Source of the DNA: Rhynchopus euleeides
Taxonomy: Eukaryota > Euglenozoa > Diplonemea > Diplonemida > Diplonemidae
DNA length: 64,000 bases
Assembly (NCBI GenBank): GCA_963210315.1
Contig: OY723313.1
Coordinates: 682,001 to 746,000 of the forward strand
Direction: 5' to 3'
Shown here: positions 28,719 to 38,992 of the stretch, piece after piece
Layout of the letters: each line of letters opens with the position of its first letter
Position numbering within the stretch: the stretch's first letter is position 1
Program-made: the position numbers and the translations under genes
Notes under the pieces: model-generated
What the model was told of the DNA's origin: nothing
Databases searched by the model: none
Seen by the model: only the letters and a program-made list of their open reading frames with translations

Positions 28719-31274
28719 CTATTCCTCATCCGGCTTCTGCGGGTAGGGGGTAAGGCGGTTGGAACGAGGCTTCAGGTACGCCGTGATGGAGGCCTGCCTG
28801 GTCCTCCCGTTCCTGCTGGCTCCCGGCACCCTACAGGGTGGGGCCTCATCCCCGCCAACTGCCGTGGGCGTCAGGGCTTCGAGGAGGGGTGGGGCCGGCG
28901 GGGCAGGCTGGGCAGGCGGCGCCGGTGCTGCCGGCGGCACTGCTGCTGGCTGCGCTGGGGTCGGGGCGGCGCTCGACGTTGTTGGTGCCCCGGGTGCCAT
29001 AGGTGTCACGGGTTTACTGCTCGAATCACTGGGCGGGGCAGGGGCGGAGGAGTCAGAGGCGGCGGAGGTGGCAGAGGTGGTGGTGGTGGTGGTGCTGGGG
29101 GAGGAGCGGGCGGGTTTTGTGGGTGCTGGCAGGGCATCCGCAGCCGGCCCGGCCGTGGGCCCCGCCGGCGGTTTGCCCTTCGCCCCCTTGGACGCACCCA
29201 GCCCCTTTGTGGCAGCGCTCAGCTCCCGCCTCACGGAGATGAGCATCTCCTGGTGTTGCAGCTTGCGCTGCTCCTCCGCGTCGCGCACCCCCTCTAGCAG
29301 GCCCTGCCAGCTCTGCCCGAGCTCGCTGGCCTGCTGCGTCAGCTGGCGCTGCACCCTCTCGCCCTCCTCCTTCCCTGCCTGTTGGAGGTCAGCTCGAAGG
29401 GTAGTGTCGAGCTGGGTTGCCTTCTCGGCAAGGGCCTTGAGCTGCTGGGCCCCGTGCCGCGCCATCTGCGCCTCGCAGGTCCCCCGCAGCTCCCCACACA
29501 CCTCATCCAGGCGGCTCTGGAGGCGGGCCACCTGCTCCCCGGTCGCCCGCTCCGACTGCTGCTGGGCGGCCGTGGCGTCCTTGCGGTCAGCCTCGCAGGA
29601 GGCCCGCAGGTCGCGCACCGTGACCCCCAGGCGCTCCGTCTGCCGCCGCAGCTCGCCCACCGCGGCTTCCCCCTGCTGCGCCTCCCACGCCCTGCGGAGC
29701 TCCGCCACCGCCGCGTCCAGGCGCTGCTGCTCCTGCCCGCGCTGCGCCTCCAGGTCGGCCCTGACCGCGTCCACCTCCGCCTGGAGCTGCTGCGCCTGGT
29801 GGTGGGAGAGGGGCGTCTGCTCGCTCGCCTCCGCGGCTTGCAGGCTCAGCATGGCCTTGCAAGCGCCGCTGAGGCGCTCCTCAAGCGCCCGGTGCTTGAG
29901 GTCCCGCTGCGCAAGCTGGCCCTGCATGTCGGCCTCGAGGGCCTTGTGGCTGGCCTCCCAGCCCTTGCGCGACGCAGTCAGATCCGTCGCATGCGCGCGG
30001 CCTTGCCCCTCCAAGGCGGTGAGCCCAGCAGCCAGCTTCTGCAGATCCGTGCTCGCTGCTGCCTCACCCACCGCCTTGCCCAGCCCTCCGACATGCTCGC
30101 GGAGGCGGGAGACCGTCACGCCCATCGACTGCTGGTGCTTCGCGACCTCCAGGAGCTGGGCCTTGTGCTCCTTTAGTTCACGCTCCGTTTTCAGTGTGGA
30201 CGTAGTGGCTGTAGTGGTGGGGGGTGTGGTGGTGGGGCGCTCCTGGAGGCTCTTCAGCAGGGCCCCTTGCGCCTGCAGCTGCTCCTCCTGGCGGCCGAGG
30301 CGGTCCCCCATGCGCTGCATCTGCAGCTCGTGCTGCTGGGCGTGGCTGTCCAGCCGGGCCTCGAGCAGCGCCACCTGCTCGGCGTGCTGCTCCCCCTGGC
30401 GGCGCAGGCGGTCTTCGAGCCACTGCTCTGACAGGCCCGGGTGCCCCTGCATCGCCTCCATCCGCTGCCCCAGCTCGCCCTGCCGTGCCTGCTGGGTCAG
30501 CAGCTGGGCCTCCAGCCGCTTGCGGTGGCCGTCCTGGTCCTGCAGGAGGCGGCGCAGGCCCTGCAGCTCGGCTTGACAAGCCGCGCCGTCGCCCTGCGTG
30601 GCGGAGTCGGCGGCGGCAGGTGCGGGGTCATGCCCGAGCTCCCGCAGGCGCCCGGCGAGCTTCTCCAGATCCTTCTGGAGCTGGGCAGCTCTCTGCTGTG
30701 CCTGCTGCGCCTGCTGCTTCGCCGCCGCTGCTGCTCCGCCACCACGCCCGGTCCGCCCAACCGTGCCGCTGGCCTGCGACTTCGCAGACCTTCCCGCCTT
30801 CGCGGCCGTGGCGCGCTCCTCCTGGAGCCTGTCGCGGACGCTCTCATAGCGCCGCTTCAGGCGGAGCACCTCCTCGGCCTGCTTCTTCGCGGCCGCCTCC
30901 CTCTGCTTCTGCTCCTCGAGGAGCAGCGTGTCCGTCAGGACCACCTCCTTCCCGTTGACTACTAGAGTCCATGTGGGGGGGGTGCCGTGGGTGGGGGGTT
31001 GCTCGGCAGCGAGGACGGCGACGCCGCCCTCCAGGCTGTCCAGCGCCGCCTCCCACCGGAGGTGGTCGAGAATGGTGCGCACGTGGGCGGCACCATAGAG
31101 GGGGGGAAGGGGTTGGAGCTCGTATCTGCGAGGTTCCGTGAATTCGAGGGGGGGCAGGGGGGCGGCCTGTTGGCCACCGGCCTGGGAGCCGGTGTTCCCG
31201 GAGGAGACCCCGTGGAGGTCGGCCTGTGACATCCTGCCCGTGTATCCCTCTCTCCTCCTGTGTGTGTGCGACAA
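28719..31274 (-). CDS. Retrotransposon ORF1-like coiled-coil protein
   Basis: 851 residues. After a short N-terminus, residues ~120-640 are rich in Gln, Ala, Glu, Leu and Arg with heptad periodicity, indicating a long coiled coil as in LINE ORF1 proteins that multimerise on RNA. The last ~150 residues are Ala/Pro/Ser-rich and end with RQASITAYLKPR, similar to a PCNA-interacting (PIP) box. The ORF1 stop overlaps an ATG in another frame (ATGAGGAATAG near 28729), compatible with coupled re-initiation. No RRM or zinc knuckle is visible. Confidence 0.72.
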   Translation of the reverse strand: MSHTHRRREGYTGRMSQADLHGVSSGNTGSQAGGQQAAPLPPLEFTEPRRYELQPLPPLYGAAHVRTILDHLRWEAALDSLEGGVAVLAAEQPPTHGTPPTWTLVVNGKEVVLTDTLLLEEQKQREAAAKKQAEEVLRLKRRYESVRDRLQEERATAAKAGRSAKSQASGTVGRTGRGGGAAAAAKQQAQQAQQRAAQLQKDLEKLAGRLRELGHDPAPAAADSATQGDGAACQAELQGLRRLLQDQDGHRKRLEAQLLTQQARQGELGQRMEAMQGHPGLSEQWLEDRLRRQGEQHAEQVALLEARLDSHAQQHELQMQRMGDRLGRQEEQLQAQGALLKSLQERPTTTPPTTTATTSTLKTERELKEHKAQLLEVAKHQQSMGVTVSRLREHVGGLGKAVGEAAASTDLQKLAAGLTALEGQGRAHATDLTASRKGWEASHKALEADMQGQLAQRDLKHRALEERLSGACKAMLSLQAAEASEQTPLSHHQAQQLQAEVDAVRADLEAQRGQEQQRLDAAVAELRRAWEAQQGEAAVGELRRQTERLGVTVRDLRASCEADRKDATAAQQQSERATGEQVARLQSRLDEVCGELRGTCEAQMARHGAQQLKALAEKATQLDTTLRADLQQAGKEEGERVQRQLTQQASELGQSWQGLLEGVRDAEEQRKLQHQEMLISVRRELSAATKGLGASKGAKGKPPAGPTAGPAADALPAPTKPARSSPSTTTTTTSATSAASDSSAPAPPSDSSSKPVTPMAPGAPTTSSAAPTPAQPAAVPPAAPAPPAQPAPPAPPLLEALTPTAVGGDEAPPCRVPGASRNGRTRQASITAYLKPRSNRLTPYPQKPDEE

Positions 31275-31440
31275 AATGCGATAATTTGCTACTCTTGCCG
31301 GAGCGAAGAAGCCGAATCCTCCACTGCGAGACAGACCCGGTTAGATTACAGCCGCACAGCACACCGACACACGCCGTGACTACCCCGAGATGAGTTGTGC
31401 AACCAGAGACCCAACCAGGGGGGGAAGGAGCCAGCAAGCC

Positions 31441-32238
31441 TCATCCCGGAAGGCGGTTGCGGCAGTGAGTTGAGGACTTTTTATTTGTCCTCATCACACA
31501 CACACACACATGCACACCCCTCTGGCACTTCTTCCCTCCTTTTTTGATTTCCTGCCGGCAAAAGGGGGGTGGGGGTAGGGGGAGGGGGGGGGGTCCACAT
31601 CTCCCCTCCCTCCCCACACCACACCCCCTCCTGCGCCGCGTTCTTCAACGTTTCAGGGAGGGGGTGGATAGGACGGAGGGCAAGGGAGAGCGAGAGGGAG
31701 GGGTATGCCTGGAGGTGTCACTTCCCTCACCCCACCAGAGCAGCTCCTCTCTCAAACAAGGGGAGTCTACCGGGCCGCGGGCCCGTGTAGTTAAGTAGAC
31801 GACACCCTTGGGGTGCGAGTATTTTCGTTTCGGGGATATTCACACTATAAGGGGGGTGTCGATTTTTTCGGTTTTTTTCGGTTTTTTTCCGTTTTTTCCT
31901 TTTTTTTCGTTTTTTCCGCCTGTGGGCGCTGGCTGCGACTTGGTCAAAATTCGACGAAAAAAATCCGGAAAAAAAACGGAAAACGAAAAAACGGAAAATC
32001 CCAAAATCGACACCCTGATTTTCCGTTTTTTTCCGAGCACCAGAAATAGGCAGGGTTGTCGTAAGACCGGCGTGCCAAGGGGGAGGTGCTCGCATTTTTT
32101 TTTGGGGGGGTCCAGAATGGGTCGTTTTTGGACATTTGAGCCCACTGCGAGCAGTGCCGGGTCCCGGAAACGCTGTTTCAAACGCTCAAAAGGGGAGGCG
32201 GTGGGCACCAGAACCCAGTAAATTTACCACAAATGGTC
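31441..32238. other. Intergenic with an A/T hairpin
   Basis: A (CA)n tract at 31495-31510 and G-runs. The segment ~31853-32015 has inverted halves: GGGTGTCGATTTTTTCGG at the left and the complementary CCAAAATCGACACCC at the right, separated by T-rich then A-rich CGGTTTTTT/AAAAAACGG runs, which could fold into a long hairpin. No gene. Confidence 0.5.
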
Positions 32239-33675
32239 CCACCCACAAACGGGTTACCCCCTGCCTCTAGGGGTTCCCCCCACTCACAAATGGGTTACCC
32301 CCTGCCTTTAGGGGTTCCCCCCACTCACAAATGGGTTACCCCCTGCCTCTAGGGGTTCCCCCCACTCACAAATGGGTTACCCCCTACCTCTAGGGGTTCC
32401 CCCCACTCACAAATGGGTTACCCCCTGCCTTTAGGGGTTCCCCCCACCCACAAACGGGTTACCCCCTGCCTCTAGGGGTTCCCCCCACTCACAAATGGGT
32501 TACCCCCTACCTCTAGGGGTTCCCCCCACCCACAAACGGGTTACCCCCTGCCTCTAGGGGTTCCCCCCACTCACAAATGGGTTACCCCCTGCCTTTAGGG
32601 GTTCCCCCCACCCACAAACGGGTTACCCCCTGCCTCTAGGGGTTACCCCCTGCCTCTAGGGGTTCCCCCCACTCACAAATGGGTTACCCCCTACCTCTAG
32701 GGGTTCCCCCCACCCACAAACGGGTTACCCCCTGCCTCTAGGGGTTCCCCCCACTCACAAATGGGTTACCCCCTGCCTCTAGGGGTTCCCCCCACTCACA
32801 AATGGGTTACCCCCTACCTCTAGGGGTTCCCCCCACCCACAAACGGGTTACCCCCTGCCTCTAGGGGTTCCCCCCACTCACAAATGGGTTACCCCCTGCC
32901 TCTAGGGGTTCCCCCCACCCACAAACGGGTTACCCCCTGCCTCTAGGGGTTCCCCCCACTCACAAATGGGTTACCCCCTGCCTCTAGGGGTTCCCCCCAC
33001 CCACAAATGGGTTACCCCCTACCTCTAGTTGTTCCCCCCACCCACAAACGGGTTACCCCCTGCCTGTAGGGGTTCCCCCCACCTACCAATGGGTTACCCC
33101 CTACCTCTCGGGGTTCCCCCCACCCACAAATGGGTTACCCCCTGCCTCTAGGGGTTCCCCCCAGCCACAAATAGGTTGCCCCCTACCTCTAGAGGTTCCC
33201 CCCAGCCACTAATGGGTTGCCACCTACCTCTAGAGGTTCCCCCCAGCCACCAATGGGTTGCCACCTACCTCTAGAGGTTCCCCCCAGCCACCAATGGGTT
33301 GCCCCCTACCTCTAGAGGTTCCCCCCAGCCACTAATGGGTTGCCACCTACCTCTAGAGGTTCCCCCCAGCCACCAATGGGTTGCCCCCTACCTCTAGAGG
33401 TTCCCCCCAGCCACCAATGGGTTGCCACCTACCTCTAGAGGTTCCCCCCAGCCACCAATGGGTTGCCACCTACCTCTAGAGGTTCCCCCCAGCCACCAAT
33501 GGGTTGCCACCTACCTCTAGAGGTTCCCCCCAGCCACCAATGGGTTGCCACCTACCTCTAGAGGTTCCCCCCAGCCACCAATGGGTTGCCACCTACCTCT
33601 AGAGGTTCCCCCCAGCCACCAATGGGTTGCCCCCTACCTCTAGAGGTTCCCCCCAGCCACTAATGGGTTGCCACC
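32239..33675. repeat. 41-bp minisatellite, about 35 copies
   Basis: Tandem units of 41 bp built on GGGTTACCCCCTGCCTCTAG plus GGGTTCCCCCCACTCACAAAT. Two sub-families are spatially separated. The first (32239 to about 33170) has GGGTTACCCC...CTAGGGGTT with ACTCACAAAT or ACCCACAAAC tails. The second (about 33170-33675) has GGGTTGCCACC...CTAGAGGTT with AGCCACCAAT tails. There are few point variants within each block. Confidence 0.93.
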
Positions 33676-33829
33676 AAGCAGAAATACGGTGGAAGAGCTT
33701 CATGTGTGAAGAGTAACATTTTTTGAGAAAAAATGGCATCCGTCGCACCCCGAACCCCAGCGAGCCCCGATAAATCAAAAGAAGCCGGTTATGGTCAGAT
33801 TCTCGCCGCTGGGGCCACCTGCACACCCT

Positions 33830-34725
33830 ACAGGGTAGGTGGGGTGGGGTGTAGGCGTGCTGGCTGCCTCCCAGCACCTTCACCCATGACTAGTCCCTGA
33901 ACCAGACTCACGTTTCATGGGTGTAACTTGGCTCGTACACCACCAAAATGACCCCACTGTGATCCGCAAAAATTCCGAACGTTCAAAAGAAAGGGGTTTT
34001 GGAACACCCGAGGAGGGGGTCCCGCTGGGTGGAGGTGGGTGTGGGCTGACCGCCTCCCAGCCACCTTTACCCACGACCAGCCCCTGAACCAGACCCGTGT
34101 TTCATGGGTGACACTTGGCTCGCACACCACCAAAGTGACCCCACTGTGATCCGAACAAATTCCAAACGTTCAAAAGAACGGGGTTTTGGAACACCCGTGG
34201 AGGGGGTCCCGATGGATGGGTGGGTGGGGATGTGGCTGCCTCCCAGTCACATTCTCTTAGGACCAGCCCCTGAACCAGAGTCACGTTCCATGGACGATGT
34301 TTGGCTCCTAGACCCACAAAATGACCCCACTGCGATCCGCAAAAGTTCCAAACGTTCAAAAGAACGGGGTTTTGGAATACCCGAGGAGGGGGTCCCGCTG
34401 GGAGGGTGGGGTGTGGGTGTGCTGCGGGCTGGCTGCCACCCAGTCACCTTCTCCCATGACCAGTCCCTGAACCAGACCCGGGTTTGAGAGGAGAAGTTTG
34501 GCACCTCGACCACTAAAATGGCCCCACGACGAGCTGCACAATTTCCAAACGTTCAACAGAGCTGGATTTAGGAGCACCCGAAGAGGGGGTCCCACTGGGT
34601 GGGACCCCCGCTGGGTTTTGACTCCCGCTGGGTGGGACCAGCCCCTGAGCCAGACCCACATTTCGAGATGAAGCCAGTTGACACCTCGACCTCCAGAATG
34701 CCCCCACTACGAGGCCGCACAGATC
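33830..34725. repeat. Tandem repeat of ~185-bp units, five diverged copies
   Basis: The anchor phrase around cctgaaccaga recurs at about 33898, 34086, 34270, 34468 and 34648. Each unit also contains ccaaacgttcaaaag and gagggggtcccgctgg. Divergence grows rightward. No ORF is conserved across units, so it is probably a satellite-like array. Confidence 0.8.
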
Positions 34726-37700
34726 CGGTGACGCGGAGACACACTGCTGCGACGCTGTTGTGGCAAGAGCCCTCGAAGCTGTTGTGATGGGATTGTGAAG
34801 CAAAGGAGAACCTGCTGCGCTCGCCCCACAAAGCAGCCACAGGACGACGCCCCCCCCCCCCCCTCTACAAAGGGTGGTTCCATCCTTGTGGCTTCTGTGG
34901 ACAGAAAAAGCGACAACGGGGGTGGGGGAGTGGGGTGCGGGGTGCAGGTGGGCCGCGTCAGCAGTGCGCAGGTCGTGCTGGGGCTTGGAAATGGGGAACC
35001 TGGGAAAAGGAAAATAGGTGAAAAAAAAAGAGGGTCCTCCCCACTAATGAACTACGTAAGAACTACGTAAAAACCACGTAAATCGGCCCTTTCAGGGGCA
35101 CCACTTTTGACTTTATTTTTTGCCACTTTGGGGGGAGAGGGGGGAGAGAGAGAGGGAGGGGGGTGGGGTGGGGTGGAGTGGAGTGGGGGTGGTTGATATA
35201 TGCACACACTCCCCCGAAAAGCCTTCGGATATCGCGAAGGGTTCAGCCGTGATCTTGGAAGGCTGTGAGGAAAGTATCATCATTCATGCTGTTTTGCCCC
35301 CCCTCCCCCATTTTTATTTTGCATTTTTATTTTTGTACGTGAGTCCAATCGGCACCCACACACATTTTTCATGCATTTGCACCACCCCGACCCCATGGTT
35401 CCCAGCCCTTTTGTAGCAACTCGTCATCAGCCAGACTCCTCCAACCAGCCTTCCCCCCCCTTGCAAAATAAAGCTGCTGCGCTGTGGATGAGTGTCCCCA
35501 CCCGCTGATGAGTGAAGCGGGGCTGGTATTTTTTTTAAACTTCGTACCCGATCCCTCGCGTCGTGCACTACGTCGTTGTAGCGTTGGCCGTATTTTTATG
35601 ACTTTCTTCTGCGCATCTACCACCACCGACAATCACGTCCCCATCCCACCCTACCATCTTCCGTCCCGCCAAAAATGGGGCATCACAGCGTGGAAGTGTC
35701 GTGCACATCGGAAAGAGGTTGACAGTGCACAGTGCAGGTTAAGCCTTAACCAGTTTCTGTAGCCAATGTCGCCTCAGCTTTCTGTGTGGACACAGAGCGG
35801 AGCCTCGAGGAACCGAGTGTGGCAAATCAGGTTCTTCTGTGTTGGCATGTGATATGATTTTAAAAAAATGCGCCCTGCGATCCTGCTTTCGGGAGACGGG
35901 ATGTCATCGTGCACCTCACTACCCTGCCGTCTTGCGGTGGGGAGTTGGTCGTCAGCACCAAGACAAAAATCACCTCACTCACACAAGCGTGCATGAGTAT
36001 CTGAGTGGTGCCTAGCCGTGCTACCAGTGCCCTGCCGACTTCCTTTTCTTTTCTTTTTTCGAGGATTCGTCTCCTTTTTTGCCTTCCTTTTTTCCTCGCA
36101 TTACCCACCTCCGGAGGTGTGGCCACATCGGCTTGGCCGCTCCCACCCGCCCCCCCCCCCCTTTTTGTCGCTACCACTTTCACACCGAGTGTTTATGTGA
36201 GCTGTGCGGGAAAATCACACGGTTGGTAGGGGGGTACAACACGACCCCCCCCAACCTCGGAAATTCCTTGTGGCCCTTGCCACACGTGGCGGAATGCCAT
36301 CGACCTGCCATACCCATTGAATGTTTCATGAGGTTTTTGTCGTTGATCATGCGCCTTGCGGGGAAATTGTGTTTGCCGACGTTCAGCTCTCCTAAAGGGT
36401 GTTCTGGTTTTCTGCCGGAATGCCTTCCCGACTGAACAGTGCTTCGACAAGCCTAAATCGGCACAGCCCTACACGTTGCAACGGTAGGGTTGATGCAGCC
36501 CTGTACCCCCTGAATCCAGTGTCATCTGCATGTAGGTGTGTGTACTGCCGAGCCAGTTTGTGGATGCCTCCAGTTTGACCCATTGTGTGCAGATCTGCAC
36601 GCCTGTCCGCCCGTGCTGAACAGCGGGTGGTTTTAACACTGCTGAGGTCCGCGTCTCACAGGGTCATTGGTCATTGCCTTCCCAAAATTGTCTGGCTCGA
36701 ACCTGTAAAAAAGCAACGATGCCTGTGGGATTCATCATTTGGGAAGGGGTTTTAGATATGTGCAACACAAGCAAGTTTGATGCCCCCAATGGGCCCGCAT
36801 ATTCAACGCAACTCCCTTGAATGTTTCTTCGAAGACGATGACGGGGTGTTTGCAGTAGATTCAACCTGTTGTGTTCAAAGGAACGCACAGGCTGCACCTT
36901 GCCATTTCAGAACGACACCTTCTGCCGAACATATTTGGCATTCCTGGAAGTGTATTGTGCCACCTTCTGGGATGCGTACTACTGTTTGTGACCCGTTTCG
37001 TCGAAGCCCTTTCAAATGCACCCCCCCCCCCCCAAAAAAAAAACAGGTCAGATCCTTGATGACGATGGATGTGCCAGTGTCAGCCCGTGAAACCACGGGC
37101 TTCGTTATGTTTGTTTCCCCCCACCCCTGCCCTCACCCCCACCTTGCCGCCCCCTCACCCATCCCCCTGCCCCCTTAGTTCGTCAGCTGTGGCGTGTGGC
37201 TAGGGTCTATTTACAGGTTTCGCCTGAGATACGGACCCTTGGTTTCCGCCGCTTGCTTCCTGCCCATCCCCCCTCTCGCCCATGCGTGCATGCAATGTGA
37301 GCAATGTTGTTGTGTGGACTGCATCACCCCACGTGATCCCTCGTGACGAGCCGATGGACCTATGCACTTCCTGTGGTTTCATTTCCAAGCAGATGCTGTC
37401 ATTCGCGTTTGCAGCCGCTACTCAGCACCTTCCCGACTTGTGGAGGTTCACACCCTGTGCAGACCCGTTGATCCATTGTGTCGATTCTTGCAATATCAAC
37501 GGGTGGTGGTGTTGTTCCGGAGGGGAAGGGAAATCTGATAAGGACACAAGCACAGGCAAACCGCCCCCACCCCCCCCCCCCGATCTACACCCGCTACTAC
37601 GATTTCCTTTATACCCCCTTGCCCCTCCCCCGCTCTGGCAGAACGTCCAATTTTTATCCCAACCAGAAGCTGCAAACTGCATCCGTTTCGTTCTCTCTGC

Positions 37701-38992
37701 GCGTATTTTCTCTTGTTGTTACCCCCCCCCCCCCCATTCGGGTGTCTTTATCTATGACCATCATCCACACATCCCCTGGATCACCAAGGCCAAAAAATTG
37801 TGAGCGTGTCTTCTCTGTGAGAGCTACGCAATTTCTGGGAAATATAGCGAGGCTGTCACTGCCTGACTCGTCACGCGCGTGTGTCTGGTGGTCCGTGTCA
37901 ACACCAAAGAATATCATGTGACTCATTGTGCGGGCCAGGAGGGGGGGGGGGGGGCTCGTGTCTTCGCTGTCTGGGGAGGGGGAGGGGGGGGGCTGGATTC
38001 GGGAGGGAGCTTCAGACAACGGGGTGAATGCTATGGAGCAGACCCCCCCCCCCCCCCAGAACAACAGCCGGCTCGCCAAGAGGCAGATAACCCCCCCCCC
38101 CCTCCCTCCCTCCCTCCCAGCAAAGACGGTAACGAAATAGCAGACTGCAGCAACGCAAAGTACAGAAGTGTGTGGGGGGGGGGGGTGGAAGAACGTGCAG
38201 ACCCGGTGCCCCCCCCTCCCCTTCCCCATCCCCCCCCCTCCCCTCCTGGCGTGCTACGGCTCAACCGTCACCCCCGGTTTGCCGTCCTCGCTGTCGCCAC
38301 TGGGCTGGTGTGTATGCTGCCCCGGTTCGCCTACCACAATGCAGGTTTCCTCGTCATCATTCAGGGGTGCCTTGCGTGGCACTCTTCATGTCGGCCCCCA
38401 AGCATAGCCAGGCCTCAGAGAGACCCGCAGCTTGCTGGCCCTCAGAGAGAATCCCATACCCTGCACAGCTCCCATTATGACACAGTGTACAACCATAACA
38501 TTGTATGGTGCAGGACAGCTTTATATGGTGATGTACACACGAGCGTCCTCTCTGATACTGCTGCCCCACTGCCACACATACACAGACCCAACACCCAACG
38601 CAGGCCTGCGCTGGGTAGAGGTGGGGGAGGTACAACACACGAACCCCCCTGTTTCACCGCACCTTTGTAGTTCCCCATCAGCGGGCGGGGTGGGGTGGGG
38701 TGGGGTTGGTGGCATCCCCCCGGCCCGCCCTCTACCTACAGCACATCCATCCAGAGAGCGTTGGCGGTGGCGTTTGCCCCCCTCCCCCAGGCATCCCACA
38801 CATTCCGCCTGCCCGGCCCCCCCCCCCCCCCTGTCGCGCCTTACCTTTTTTTGCCACCCCCCCTCCCCTCCCTGTCTCTTACACAAAACTCTTTCTCATC
38901 GGATGGCGCAAGCGCTACCGTCATTAGGGTTGCCTTCGATTTGCTGATGGCAGCGACTCGACCGACGCACCTCACCGGGTGAGGGGGGTCGG
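34726..38992. other. Long intergenic region, no gene recognised
   Basis: Low-complexity G/C and T runs with many short non-conserved ORFs. At 35050-35104 there is a relic (repeated actacgta followed by TTCAGGGGCACCAC) related to the element end at 57525-57574. I see no tRNA or rRNA gene. Confidence 0.45.

Larger units (their letters stand above)
22480..31440 (-). mobile_element. Non-LTR retrotransposon with OTU, APE, RT and RNase H domains
   Basis: A near-complete LINE-type element read on the minus strand: ORF1 (31274 to 28719), then an OTU-endonuclease ORF (28436 to 26235), then a reverse transcriptase-RNase H ORF (26476 to 22595). No LTRs, integrase or tyrosine recombinase are visible. 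On the minus strand the 3' end passes through ~115 nt of UTR into TTTTTTGTTGTTGTTGTTG at about 22480-22500, a plausible microsatellite tail. The 5' boundary near 31300-31440 is not fixed, and I see no target duplication with certainty. Confidence 0.82.

Noticed and set aside
28759..30576. 605-codon + strand ORF opposite ORF1
   Set aside because: Ser/Arg/Ala/Cys-rich antisense of a repetitive coiled-coil coding sequence; no domain.
32239..33675. CRISPR-like array
   Set aside because: The units are contiguous 41-bp tandem copies with no unique spacers, in a eukaryotic context: a minisatellite.
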